From: Chloroflexota bacterium
Lineage (GTDB): Bacteria > Chloroflexota > UBA5177 > JANWHV01
DNA length: 18,976 nucleotides
Direction: 5' to 3'
NCBI GenBank assembly: GCA_025450375.1
Contig: JANWHO010000330.1
Span: 1-18,976, forward strand
The notes beneath the pieces were generated by a model that worked only from the letters and a program-made list of their open reading frames with translations, had not been told where the DNA came from and made no database searches. The position numbers were made by a program, and so were the translations under genes. Position 1 is the first letter of the stretch. Each line of letters starts with the position of its first letter. Below, one piece after another: positions 1 to 7,889 of this stretch.

Positions 1-144
1 GACGCCGGCACGTGGGTAGTCGGACTCACGTCTACAGGGAGGGCAACCGTGACGGCGCTGGCCCTGAACCGCCCGCTATTGCGCAGGGCACGACAGCGCT
101 GGATAGCCGCGGGTTGGCATCCTCCGCCGGAATCGCATCCATAG
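1..144 (+). CDS. Possible 3' end of an unidentified gene (partial)
   Basis: Frame 1 is open from the first base to a TAG at 142-144, giving 47 residues that begin DAGTWVVGLTS and end in a basic stretch (RRARQRW) and a Pro-rich tail. The start lies outside the window. The composition is protein-like, but another plus-strand frame (12-224, GTG start) is open over the same bases and I cannot exclude it. I do not recognise a family. Bases 145-271, up to the end of the next gene, show nothing but one copy of a short direct repeat. Confidence 0.3.
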   Translation, partial: DAGTWVVGLTSTGRATVTALALNRPLLRRARQRWIAAGWHPPPESHP

Positions 145-226
145 CCTATGTGATTCGGTCAGCCGACTGGAGTGTAATGTCACCGGCCATCCCAGATCTG
201 TCTTCCTGGATCGCGAATCCATAGCC
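132..226. repeat. Short imperfect direct repeat pair
   Basis: ATCGCATCCATAGCC at 132-146 recurs as ATCGCGAATCCATAGCC at 210-226, with a two-base difference in the middle. The first copy covers the last codons and stop of the possible partial gene; the second lies in non-coding sequence. The copies are short and there are only two, so this may be a small local duplication without function. Confidence 0.35.
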
Positions 227-271
227 AAACAGGAGTTGTTGGCGTGGTTGGCATAAGTGTCCGTGCTTCTC

Positions 272-1192
272 CTAGTCGATCAACTCCTCCAGGCTGGCCG
301 CGATGGCGGCACGGCGCAGCATCTGGGTGAGCCAGGCCGCATCCGCCTGAGCAGCTTGCCCCGCCAGTGTTTCCGGCACCTCGCCGAAGCGCGTCCGCAC
401 CAGGTCGAGCAGCACCTCACGCTTGGTGGCCAGCGCACCTTCCTCGCGCCCTTTCCGCTCGCCCTCCGTGCGCCCTTCCATACGGAGCCGGTCGCCCCAG
501 GTCATCTCCAGTTCCTTGATTGCCATGTGTCCTCCCTGGCCTACCCGCCGCTCATAGGCCGCCTGCTCGACTCCGCCCAGCTCAAGGTAGGTCTCAATGA
601 AGTTTACCAACAAATACTGCCGGGCCGCGTCAAGGCCGCTGGTCACGATCCGCTCCAGGGCCGCTACCTTGAGATCCGCCCGCTCTTCCGGCCCCGCGCG
701 CATCAGGGCCGCGAGCGCCGCCCCCAGCACCGGCTCCGCCGCCACGTACTCCAACGCCGGTAGCGCGCCCAGCGGGATCCGCCAATAGTCCAGGCGGGCA
801 TAGGACTGGCCGAACAGGGTCTCGCTGTACCGGACCAGTTCGACCTTGCCCCGCGCGGCGAAGGGGGCCAGTTCAAGGGAGATCACCGGCTTCTTATGCC
901 GGAGGCTGTAGAGGGCGTTGTATTCCCACATCCGACGGGGAAACTCCGCTGATTCCTCTCCTTGTATCTCGGTGTGGATGAGGATCAGTTCGGGCGGTCC
1001 CTCCAGCGGTTCCACCTGGGTCAGCAGATCGCCGGTGCGTTGCCTCCCCTCGGGAATATCGGTGAACACCTCGGTCGGGACGGGGACGATGGAGTCGGGC
1101 TTGATCCCGTGAGCGACCTCCGGCAGGAAGAGCCGCAAGAAGTCGAGAAAGAACGGCGGCAGCAGATCCTTGAAGAGCTGGTCGTGTCCCAC
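272..1192 (-). CDS. Rpn/DUF4351-type PD-(D/E)XK nuclease-like protein
   Basis: About 306 residues. The N-terminus (GHDQLFKDLLPPFF) and the following hydrophobic/aromatic helix match the start of Rpn-family (recombination-promoting nuclease / putative transposase) and DUF4351 proteins. Likely PD-(D/E)XK catalytic residues are the Asp of GDLLTQV (D55) and the E-x-Q of IHTEIQ (E75, Q77). The Gln in place of Lys is common in this group. The C-terminal third is charged (an EGRTEGERKGREEG stretch) and ends in short helices, as in DUF4351. I chose the GTG at 1192 because AAAGGA sits six bases upstream and the protein then begins where the family begins; an ATG at 1240 adds 16 residues without a clear ribosome site. 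The family is known for DNA endonuclease activity, but the role here is unknown. It lies downstream of the ECF sigma gene on the same strand, 212 bases away, so co-transcription is uncertain. Confidence 0.75.
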   Translation of the reverse strand: MGHDQLFKDLLPPFFLDFLRLFLPEVAHGIKPDSIVPVPTEVFTDIPEGRQRTGDLLTQVEPLEGPPELILIHTEIQGEESAEFPRRMWEYNALYSLRHKKPVISLELAPFAARGKVELVRYSETLFGQSYARLDYWRIPLGALPALEYVAAEPVLGAALAALMRAGPEERADLKVAALERIVTSGLDAARQYLLVNFIETYLELGGVEQAAYERRVGQGGHMAIKELEMTWGDRLRMEGRTEGERKGREEGALATKREVLLDLVRTRFGEVPETLAGQAAQADAAWLTQMLRRAAIAASLEELID

Positions 1193-1404
1193 GCACTGTC
1201 CTTTCCGCTCGGGCCGCTCCCTTGGCGGCATCATCACCATACCATACCCGAGGTGAGCGGCGGCATGGCAACGCGGTACGCGGAGGGGAAAAGCGCTGTT
1301 CAGGGGACGGAGCCACGCCAGCGAGGGCCGACGCGGTCAGATTCAATCGGATGCCGCCCTCAGTCGTGGACAGCCTGTCGATATCGATGCGTATGCACCC
1401 GAGA

Positions 1405-1968
1405 TCAGCGAGCCACCCGCTGATGCCGATCTTGGCATGCCTCGTCGTAAATGCCGCGGAACTGCTCCTTGGCACGGGCGATGCGCTTCCGCACCGCCTC
1501 CGGCGTGCTGCCCACGATGGTGGCTACCTCGTCGTAGCTGAAACCTTCCTTTACATGGAGCAGCAAACAGGCGACCCGATCCCGCGGCATCCTGGCCAGG
1601 GCGAAATGCACCAACTCCCGATCCATGACCACTCCGTCCGGGGCTTCGGTCGCGGCCCACCCGCAGTTCTCAACCGTGGACAGCGATTGCCAGTGAATCC
1701 GTCCATTCCGCCGGCGCGCTTGCACCGCGATATTGGTGGCGATGCGGTACAACCAGGCACTCAAGGCCAGATCGGATCGCAGGCTATGAATGTTACGGTA
1801 GGCGCTGATGAAGGTATCCTGGGTCAAATCCAAGGCCAGTTCGGGGTCGTGGACCAGTCTGAGGATGTAGCGGGCGATGCGGGCCTGGTACTGCTGGACG
1901 ATCCCGTCGAACGCGGCGCGGTCGCGCAGCGAACCGGCAACCGAAACCTGCTCACTCTGTGCGATCAT
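1405..1968 (-). CDS. ECF-family RNA polymerase sigma factor
   Basis: About 187 residues, the usual size for a group 4 (ECF) sigma-70 factor. Region 2 is seen in the stretch containing LALDLTQDTFISAYRN and LSAWLYRIATNIA, which would contact core RNA polymerase and the -10 element. Region 4 is seen in the stretch from LARMPRDRVACLLL through FSYDEVATIVGSTPEAVRKR, a helix-turn-helix for -35 recognition. The ATG at 1968 is preferred because GAGAGGTGGG lies upstream at good spacing; an ATG at 2007 would add 13 residues and has no clear Shine-Dalgarno. No anti-sigma gene follows it. The neighbour upstream on the same strand is a membrane-anchored TPR protein, the downstream one an Rpn-like nuclease. 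An inverted repeat at 2052-2074 lies in its upstream region and could be a control site. The ECF assignment is firm; the regulon cannot be told. Confidence 0.9.
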   Translation of the reverse strand: MIAQSEQVSVAGSLRDRAAFDGIVQQYQARIARYILRLVHDPELALDLTQDTFISAYRNIHSLRSDLALSAWLYRIATNIAVQARRRNGRIHWQSLSTVENCGWAATEAPDGVVMDRELVHFALARMPRDRVACLLLHVKEGFSYDEVATIVGSTPEAVRKRIARAKEQFRGIYDEACQDRHQRVAR

Positions 1969-2051
1969 TTCATCCCACCTCTCCGTGGGTCGGAATGTGT
2001 GTGGCATCGCTCATCGGTAAAGAGTTCTCCATGGCGCCAAACCGGACACTG

Positions 2052-2074
2052 GGTAGCAAATTTGACTGGCTACC
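2052..2074. promoter_or_regulatory. Inverted repeat upstream of the ECF sigma gene
   Basis: GGTAGC (2052-2057) and GCTACC (2069-2074) form perfect 6-bp arms around an 11-bp AT-rich centre, about 85 bases upstream of the chosen sigma start and about 40 bases past the stop of the TPR gene. It has no T-run, so it is a poor intrinsic terminator. It could be an operator for a dimeric regulator. Arms this short can occur by chance. Confidence 0.3.
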
Positions 2075-2113
2075 GGCAATAACTCACCCCTATCATGGGT
2101 TTCCCGGCCTGGA

Positions 2114-3178
2114 TCAGGAGACGCGCGTTCGGGTTCCAACGCGAGACTGGCGGGGCAAGTGTCCTCGTTGCCGCTGCCCGCCGCGCATGATCACATACAT
2201 AGCGCCCCCAATCACCCCTAGAAAGACCACGATCAGGACCGCCGCGATTACTATGTCCTTGGTCTGAGCGGCGCTGTCGTTCGCGTCCGCTTGTTTAACC
2301 ACGTTCCGAGCAATGTTGGCCGCCAGAGTGGTAGGATCGCTGATCCCCACGGTTCGCCACTGTTGGGCCACGATCCGGCCCGCGGCGCCGGCAGCGAGTC
2401 GATCACTGTAGGCTACCGCCGCCGCGGGGGTGACCACCACCAGCACTGCTCGTGATAGGCCCAGTTGGTGAAAGAGGGCGCCGGCATACGCGCTCAGGCT
2501 CTGGTAGGTCGAGGGGGTACCGTCCAGATAGACGAACTTGTCCGTGGTGTTGGAGTTGTTGTTGCTGTCCTGCGCCGCCGAGATCAGGACCGCGGCGGTG
2601 CCAAAGGTTACCCTGCTGTTGAAACCGGGAGACACAAAGTAGGCCCCTTGTTGCAGCGCGGTAAACGCCGCCTGTGCCTCCTGTGCCGCCGCCACGCCTG
2701 GGTTGACGTTTAGCGCCTTCGTAGGACTCACCATCACATTCGCCAGGGAAGGAGGCGGCCCGGCGTTGACCCCGCCCGCGCGCTGGACTCGATCGATCTC
2801 TACGCTCGCTTGTGGATGCGATCCGCTGAACGGTCCATCGCTCAGGGCCATGGCGACGGCCCATGCCGCGTAATTCCACTGCTTGACCTTCTCATAGGCC
2901 AGTCCCAACTGATAGAAGGTGTTGGGATCCGTATGCCCATGGAGGAGGGCTTGCTGGTAGTCGACAACCGCCGCGGTGTAGTAGCCATGGTTGGCGGCGG
3001 CGACTCCGCGCTGATAGGCGGCGTCACCGGTACCGTCGGCGCGCACGGCCGGCCCGGACGGCGCCAGAGCGGCGAACGCGGCCATCGCCAACATGCAAAC
3101 AACCAGCACCACACGACCCGCCGGATTGTGATTCCTTTTCACCGTGTTGGCCCGCCTCCGTTTTGCTGACTCTTGCAT
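2114..3178 (-). CDS. Secreted/membrane-anchored TPR protein with a possible TPM-like domain
   Basis: About 354 residues. A basic N-terminus (KRRR, KRNHNPAGR) is followed by a hydrophobic core (VVLVVCMLAMAAFAAL) and an Ala-rich cleavage region, which looks like a signal peptide. Next come roughly one to two TPR-like units (AAYQRGVAAANHGYYTAAVVDYQQAL, then FYQLGLAYEKVKQWNYAAWA). A middle domain of about 150 residues contains SRAVLVVVTPAAAVAY and AAGAAGRIVAQQW, faintly like TPM domains. A C-terminal membrane helix (IVIAAVLIVVFLGVIGGAMYVI) and a basic tail follow. It is probably exported and anchored with the tail inside. Alternative GTG starts exist at 3202 (AGAGGA ten bases upstream) and 3142 (gives a tidier signal peptide). 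It lies upstream of an ECF sigma gene on the same strand and could act in envelope sensing, but that is only inference. Confidence 0.7.
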   Translation of the reverse strand: MQESAKRRRANTVKRNHNPAGRVVLVVCMLAMAAFAALAPSGPAVRADGTGDAAYQRGVAAANHGYYTAAVVDYQQALLHGHTDPNTFYQLGLAYEKVKQWNYAAWAVAMALSDGPFSGSHPQASVEIDRVQRAGGVNAGPPPSLANVMVSPTKALNVNPGVAAAQEAQAAFTALQQGAYFVSPGFNSRVTFGTAAVLISAAQDSNNNSNTTDKFVYLDGTPSTYQSLSAYAGALFHQLGLSRAVLVVVTPAAAVAYSDRLAAGAAGRIVAQQWRTVGISDPTTLAANIARNVVKQADANDSAAQTKDIVIAAVLIVVFLGVIGGAMYVIMRGGQRQRGHLPRQSRVGTRTRVS

Positions 3179-3346
3179 CCAGAGAGCCTTAGCGTACGGC
3201 ACCGTGGATGAATCCTCTATGACAGCTAACCCTGTAACATAGTTTACAAGAACGCACCATAGTATACATCATATGTCAACCGGGATCGCGCGCCTCCGGG
3301 CCCCGCGCCGCGGTCAGAGGCCCGCAGGCCCGTCATGTCTCAGGCC

Positions 3347-4150
3347 CTAACGCCTTCGTGCCCGCGCCGCCTCCTCCTCGGCTCGGATCCGGGCCCCGTC
3401 CGCCGCCGTCAGTGGGCGCTGCTCGGGGAGGCCGGGCCGGCGGGGCAGTTGCCGTGGGGTCCGAGATGATTTTACATAACGCACGAGACAGCGAGCGGCG
3501 TCGGGGATCGTGGTGATCGGAAGCACGGCGGGAGGGGCGGCGCCCAGAATCACGCGGGCCGGTTCCGCCGCCGCGATCTCCGCGCTCAGCCCATTCAGAC
3601 CCTTATACAGGTAGACGGCCCCCCGAAGCGCCACGAAGGGGAGGGTTAACTCCACCAGGGCGGCGGCATGGGTCACGGCCCGGGCCACGCAGAAGTCGTA
3701 GGCTTCTCGGTATTCCGGGTCGTGGGCTACCTCCTCGGCGCGACCGCTTACCACGCTCAGCCTCGGCAGCCCCAATTCCACCGCCGCGGTCTCCAGAAAC
3801 CTGGCCTTCTTACCTGTCGCCTCCAGCAAGGTGACATTCCAGTGGGGGAAGAGGATGGCCAGGGGGATGCCGGGAATGCCGCCCCCGCTCCCTACATCAA
3901 GCAGGGCGCGCGTCTCCTGGTCTTCGATCGTGCCAGGGGGAAACGAGGGAAGCACGGTGATCGCGTCCAGCAGGTGGCGCCGCCACAATTCGCGGAGCGC
4001 GGCGGGGCCCAGCAGGTTCATCCGCCCGCTCCACTCCCGCAGCAACCGGGCGTACAGCTCGAAGCGGGCCAGCCGGTCGGGGTCCAGCGCGAACCCCAGC
4101 GCCCTGGCGCCGGTGCCGAGAACCTCGACCGTATCTTCCTCCTCCGCCAT
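3347..4150 (-). CDS. rsmG: 16S rRNA (guanine-527-N7)-methyltransferase RsmG
   Basis: 267 residues. RsmG (GidB) uses S-adenosylmethionine to methylate G527 of 16S rRNA in the 530 loop. The SAM-binding motif LLDVGSGGGIPGIPLAI lies at about residues 83-99 and is followed by LLEATGKKARFLE, typical of the family. The N-terminal helix contains the usual LYARLLREWSGRMNLLG. A family-like end (QLPRRPGLPEQRPL) is followed by a charged extension of about 20 residues. The ATG at 4150 follows purine-rich sequence (GGAGATGTGAAGAGGA). It is divergent from the PBP gene across 143 bases. Many bacteria keep rsmG close to the origin with gidA, parA and parB; none of those is visible here, so its position does not mark oriC. 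Confidence 0.95.
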   Translation of the reverse strand: MAEEEDTVEVLGTGARALGFALDPDRLARFELYARLLREWSGRMNLLGPAALRELWRRHLLDAITVLPSFPPGTIEDQETRALLDVGSGGGIPGIPLAILFPHWNVTLLEATGKKARFLETAAVELGLPRLSVVSGRAEEVAHDPEYREAYDFCVARAVTHAAALVELTLPFVALRGAVYLYKGLNGLSAEIAAAEPARVILGAAPPAVLPITTIPDAARCLVRYVKSSRTPRQLPRRPGLPEQRPLTAADGARIRAEEEAARARRR

Positions 4151-4167
4151 TCCTCTTCACATCTCCG

Positions 4168-4196
4168 TTGCGGTGTATTCGGTGCGCTGCTATGGT
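4168..4196 (+). promoter_or_regulatory. Predicted promoter of the PBP gene
   Basis: TTGCGG (4168-4173) and TATGGT (4191-4196) are separated by 17 bases, a reasonable match to a housekeeping sigma promoter. The predicted transcript would have a leader of about 90 bases. The translation signal GAGGTGA lies just before the ATG at 4294. No experimental support is available from sequence alone. Confidence 0.45.
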
Positions 4197-4293
4197 ACAG
4201 CGTGGAATAGGTGAGAGTAGGCGCGATCCGTCCGGCGACGGCCCGTGCCCGCTCGCGGGGAGCAGGGTGACCGGCCGCGCGAGGTGACAGGCA

Positions 4294-6411
4294 ATGGGTA
4301 AACTTCTTGGCTTGATTTTCTTTTTGGCCGGCATCGCGGCGATCTATCAATGGGGAGTGCGGCCCTTGATCGCGGGCCCGCAAGCGGCACCCACCTCGCC
4401 GATTAGCATCGTTCCCCGCCATGACGCGACCCCGATCGTCCTTCCCGCCAACGAACAGGACGTGGCGGCGGCGGCCAATCGCTTCCTCGGCGACTGGGAG
4501 GAGGCAGGCTACGGACAGATGTACGATCTCCTGACCACGGCCGCCCAGGCTCGCGTTTCCCGCGCCGCCTTTGTCGCCCGCTACAAGGCGGTGATGGCCG
4601 AGGCTACCGCAAAGCAGGTACGGGCCCAGATCAGCGGCGTCACCTTGCAGGCGCCCCAGGCCACCGTGGCCTTCACCGATACCATTCATACCAGCGCCGT
4701 GGGGGCGATTGCTCAGGCGAACACCATGCATCTCCTCTATGAACATGGTCACTGGGGCGTTGATTGGTACCCGGCCCTGATCTTCAAACAACTCGACGAT
4801 CCTTACGTGGTGCATTTGGTCGCCATGCGAGCCCGCCGGGGCTCAATTCTGGATCGACACGGGGTGCCTCTGGCCGAGGATGGCCAGTTCGAGCAGCTTG
4901 GCGTGGTACCGGGGCAAATTGTAGACGAGCCCGCCATGCTGCAATTCCTCAGTAGCTGGCTCCATATGTCCCAGGCCCACATCAAGCATCTTTACACCCT
5001 CTCCTGGGCGCAGCCCGACTATTTCATGCCGATCACGACCCTCACGCAGCCGCAGCTCGACGCGGCGCCACCCGCCCTCCGTAATTTCGAGGGGGCCGTC
5101 CAATGGGAGTCGACCCCTGGGCGCATCTACCCTCAGGGCAGTACAGCCTCCATTCTGGTAGGCTACGTGGACCCGTCCACCAACCGGGGCAAGGCGGGGT
5201 TGGAGTCGAGCCTGGACAGCGTCTTGACCGGGCATGATGGGGCCCAGCTGCTGGTGATGAACCAGGCCCACACCATGACGGCGGCGACTATTGCCCAGGT
5301 GTTGCCTACGAATGGCAAGGACGTGCGCCTGACTATCGACCTGGCCACCCAGAAGGCGGCGGAGCACGCCCTGGGGCTGCGTCCGGGAGCGGCGGTGGCC
5401 ATAGACCCCCGGAATGGTCAGGTCTTGGCTCTGGCCAGTATGCCGGGCTACGATCCCAATCGCTTCGAGGCGGGCTCAAGCGCGACCAGCGGGATCGGGC
5501 CCATTCGCTCGTTGTTCCCCCGCGCCACCCTGGGCACCTATCCTACCGGCTCGGTGTTCAAGATCGTGACCATGGCGGCGGCGCTCCAGAATGGCTTTAC
5601 CGCCGGTTCAATGATCCCCGGTCCCGGCCTGTGGTATGGCTTGAGCACTACTCATCCCCTGCATGATTGGTTGCCGAATGGGCATGGGACGATTTCCTTG
5701 CAGGAGGCTCTTACCGAGTCCTGTGATACCTGCTTTTACCAGGTAGCCAAGGAGTTGGATGGGCTCGACCAATCGATTCTCCCCAAGTTCGCCCGCGCAT
5801 TCGGCTTCGGCAGCTCGACCGGCATCGATGCCGTGTCCGACGCCCCTGGGTTGGTAGGCGACAACGCCTGGAAGCAGAAGACGTACCATGACGCCTGGCG
5901 AACCGGGGACAGCGTGAATATGGCGATCGGCCAGGGGTATTTCCTGGCCACTCCGCTGCAAGTGGCGGCAATGATCGCGTCCGTGGCGAATCAGGGAACC
6001 CGGCTGGCGCCGCGTCTCGTGCTGTCGGTCAACGGGGTAGCGAGCAAGCCGGCTCCGGTGATCGGGCACCTGCCCGTGACCGCGGGCCAATTGAAATCGA
6101 TCGTGGCCGGGATGGAGGGAGTGACCACCGTCCCCGCGGGCACCGCGACCTTCGTGTATCGCGGATTCCCCTGGATGGTGGCCGGGAAAACCGGCACCGC
6201 CCAAACCCCGCAGGCCAAGCCTCATGCCTGGTTCGCGGCATTCGCCCCCGCCCAGGCGCCACGGATTGCCGTGGCGGTCGTGGTGGAAAACGGAGGCGAG
6301 GGATCGTACGTGGCGGCGCCGGTCGCCAAGGATATTCTGCGGGCCTATTTGTCGCGGGTAATCCAGGCGCCAAATGGGGGGGCGCAGCCGCTTACCGTGC
6401 CGGGAAATTAG
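4294..6411 (+). CDS. Class B penicillin-binding protein (MecA_N-type transpeptidase)
   Basis: 705 residues. Class B PBPs cross-link peptidoglycan stem peptides on the outer face of the membrane. The order is: one N-terminal membrane helix (LLGLIFFLAGIAAIYQWGV); an NTF2-like domain (about 50-165) as in MecA; a PBP dimer domain starting at RRGSILDRHGVPLA (about 180); and a transpeptidase domain (about 350-695). The active-site motifs are complete: S420-V-F-K423 (SxxK, in YPTGSVFKIV), S476-C-D (second motif, Asp in place of the common Asn) and K632-T-G-T (KTGTAQ). GAGGTGA lies seven bases upstream of the ATG. The MecA-like N-terminal domain is widespread in Gram-positive and Chloroflexota class B PBPs and does not by itself mean beta-lactam resistance. 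It is not next to a rod-shape or division cluster. Its stop overlaps that of the convergent gene. Confidence 0.93.
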   Translation: MGKLLGLIFFLAGIAAIYQWGVRPLIAGPQAAPTSPISIVPRHDATPIVLPANEQDVAAAANRFLGDWEEAGYGQMYDLLTTAAQARVSRAAFVARYKAVMAEATAKQVRAQISGVTLQAPQATVAFTDTIHTSAVGAIAQANTMHLLYEHGHWGVDWYPALIFKQLDDPYVVHLVAMRARRGSILDRHGVPLAEDGQFEQLGVVPGQIVDEPAMLQFLSSWLHMSQAHIKHLYTLSWAQPDYFMPITTLTQPQLDAAPPALRNFEGAVQWESTPGRIYPQGSTASILVGYVDPSTNRGKAGLESSLDSVLTGHDGAQLLVMNQAHTMTAATIAQVLPTNGKDVRLTIDLATQKAAEHALGLRPGAAVAIDPRNGQVLALASMPGYDPNRFEAGSSATSGIGPIRSLFPRATLGTYPTGSVFKIVTMAAALQNGFTAGSMIPGPGLWYGLSTTHPLHDWLPNGHGTISLQEALTESCDTCFYQVAKELDGLDQSILPKFARAFGFGSSTGIDAVSDAPGLVGDNAWKQKTYHDAWRTGDSVNMAIGQGYFLATPLQVAAMIASVANQGTRLAPRLVLSVNGVASKPAPVIGHLPVTAGQLKSIVAGMEGVTTVPAGTATFVYRGFPWMVAGKTGTAQTPQAKPHAWFAAFAPAQAPRIAVAVVVENGGEGSYVAAPVAKDILRAYLSRVIQAPNGGAQPLTVPGN

Positions 6412-7754
6412 CCATTCGGCTCGCCCGTAAACCACTCCGGCAGGTGATCCCGAGCCAGGGCGGACAGATCGGCGTCCGTGGGATCGGCGATCCGCCCGGC
6501 CGTGTACTGGGTCATCAGCGCCTCGTGCATGGCGCGGGCGCCTGGGTCGGATTTGGCGATACGGGCGGCCCCGTGTAGGCCGAGGTGTTGGTTGAGCCAC
6601 CACGTGATGCCCGCCACGCCCGACTTATCGCTGACCACCACCCCAATCGGCCGGCCCAGGACCGCTTGGGGATCGAAGGAGAGATAGGTCTCCGGATCCT
6701 TAAGGAGTCCGTCGATGTGGACCCCGGCCCGTGTGGTAAATGCCTCGTCCCCCAGGAGGGGATGGTTGGCAGCGATTGGGACGCCGCAGACCTCCCGCAA
6801 GTAGGCGGCGATCTCGACTAACACGGGAAGATCGAGCCGATCCTCGCCCGTGAGCCCGATATGCTCGGCCACCGCCGCTTCCAGGGGGGTGTTCCCTGTC
6901 CGCTCTCCGGTCCCCAACAAGGTGCTGTTGATCGCGGCGCAGCCATAGAGCCAGGCCGTGGCGGCGCAGGCATGGCCCTTGAAGAAGTCGTTGTGCCCAT
7001 GCCACTCCAGTTGGGCCGAGGGAACCCCGGCCTGTTCGATCAGGGTCCGGACCAGGCGCGGCACCCCGCGGGGCAGGGCGGCGGCCGGCCAGGGAAGGGC
7101 GACCCCCAGGGTGTCGCAGAGGCGGATCACGATGGGGATGCCGGATTGGCGCGATCGCTCCATCAGCGCGGCGGCGAAGGGGACCACGAAGCCTTCCACG
7201 TCGGCCCGCGTCACGTCCTCGAAGTGGCAGCGGGGACGGATCCCCGCCTCCAGGGCGGCATCCACCACCCGCAGATACGAGTCCATGGCGGAGGCACGGG
7301 TGAGTCCCAGCTTGGTCACGATGTGGTGATCGGAGACCGAGGTGAGGATGCCGGTTTCCCCGAGTCCCAGGGCGGTGACGCGGGCCAGATCCTCGGCCCG
7401 GGCCCGGATCCAGGCCGTGACCTGGGGATAGCGGTAGCCTCGGGCTCGGCACGCCTCGACCGCCGCCCGTTCCTGATCGCTATAGAGGAAAAACTCGCAG
7501 GCGCGGATCGTGCCGGTGTCGTGGTCCAGCCGATGCAGAAGATCGTAGAGGTGGAGGATCTGATCGGGTGAATAGGGTTGGCGGGCCTGCATGCCGTCGC
7601 GGAAGGTAGTGTCGGTGATCCAGCGTTCGGGCGCCGGAGCCATCGGTATTTCGTCGGCGAGGAAGACGGCCCGCGGCAGGGTGACATAGGGGAAAGCGTC
7701 TCGTTGGACGAGATCCGCCAAGGGTCTGGCGGCGGACATGGAAGGAGCGGACAT
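6408..7754 (-). CDS. Re-citrate synthase / homocitrate synthase-like DRE-TIM enzyme
   Basis: 448 residues in the HMGL-like/DRE-TIM metallolyase family, whose members condense acetyl-CoA with a 2-oxo acid. The signature is WITDTTFRDGMQ (R52-D53) near the N-terminus, with metal ligands expected at D53, H252 and H254 (EWHGHNDF), and GTGERTGNTPLEAAV beyond. Blocks such as EFFLYSD, GYRYPQVTAWIRA, ETGILTSVSD, PRCHFEDVTRAD, TRAGVHIDGLLKDPE and PIGVVVSDKSGVAG closely resemble the Re-type citrate synthases of anaerobes (Clostridium kluyveri, Dehalococcoides type) as I remember them. The C-terminal leucine-binding regulatory domain of 2-isopropylmalate synthase is absent. I therefore favour (R)-citrate synthase, with homocitrate synthase as the main alternative. 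GGAGG lies nine bases before the ATG, and a promoter is predicted at 7807-7835. No citric-acid-cycle or lysine gene is adjacent. The gene converges on the PBP gene and diverges from a small HTH gene. Confidence 0.8.
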   Translation of the reverse strand: MSAPSMSAARPLADLVQRDAFPYVTLPRAVFLADEIPMAPAPERWITDTTFRDGMQARQPYSPDQILHLYDLLHRLDHDTGTIRACEFFLYSDQERAAVEACRARGYRYPQVTAWIRARAEDLARVTALGLGETGILTSVSDHHIVTKLGLTRASAMDSYLRVVDAALEAGIRPRCHFEDVTRADVEGFVVPFAAALMERSRQSGIPIVIRLCDTLGVALPWPAAALPRGVPRLVRTLIEQAGVPSAQLEWHGHNDFFKGHACAATAWLYGCAAINSTLLGTGERTGNTPLEAAVAEHIGLTGEDRLDLPVLVEIAAYLREVCGVPIAANHPLLGDEAFTTRAGVHIDGLLKDPETYLSFDPQAVLGRPIGVVVSDKSGVAGITWWLNQHLGLHGAARIAKSDPGARAMHEALMTQYTAGRIADPTDADLSALARDHLPEWFTGEPNG

Positions 7755-7806
7755 CGAACCCTACCTCCAGGAACACTACACGACCATCGATACGTGCTAT
7801 GACTGT

Positions 7807-7835
7807 ACTCTACTGTATTTATATTGATTTTTCAA
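7807..7835 (-). promoter_or_regulatory. Predicted promoter of the Re-citrate-synthase-like gene
   Basis: On the minus strand TTGAAA (7830-7835) and TAGAGT (7807-7812) are 17 bases apart, in an AT-rich island between the two divergent genes. Transcription would start near 7800, giving a leader of about 45 bases before the ATG at 7754. A TACAGT at a different spacing is also present. Confidence 0.45.
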
Positions 7836-7843
7836 GTTCGACA

Positions 7844-7873
7844 TTGACGCTCCCCAGGTGGTAGCCCTACGAT
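7844..7873 (+). promoter_or_regulatory. Possible promoter of the small HTH gene
   Basis: TTGACG (7844-7849) and TACGAT (7868-7873) are 18 bases apart on the plus strand. The predicted start point would fall near 7880, inside or just before the purine-rich ribosome site for the ATG at 7890. This would leave a very short leader. The call is weak. Confidence 0.3.
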
Positions 7874-7889
7874 GATGGAGAGTATGGAA

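Noticed and set aside
12..224. A 70-residue frame from a GTG at 12.
   Set aside because: No ribosome site, no recognisable motif, low-complexity composition, and a competing frame over 1-144 is at least as plausible.
1222..2082. A long plus-strand open frame (286 residues) opposite the sigma factor and nuclease genes.
   Set aside because: It lies antisense to well-supported genes, has no domain and no ribosome site; it is a by-product of GC-rich codon usage. The same applies to the plus-strand frames at 7963-8979 and 9322-10155 and the minus-strand frame at 16035-17018.
3261..3279. A perfect TTGACA (minus strand, 3274-3279) and a TATACT (3261-3266) upstream of the TPR gene, looking like a promoter.
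   Set aside because: They are only seven bases apart, and no -10-like hexamer lies 16-18 bases from the TTGACA. TATACT may act as a -10 alone, but the pair is not a normal promoter.
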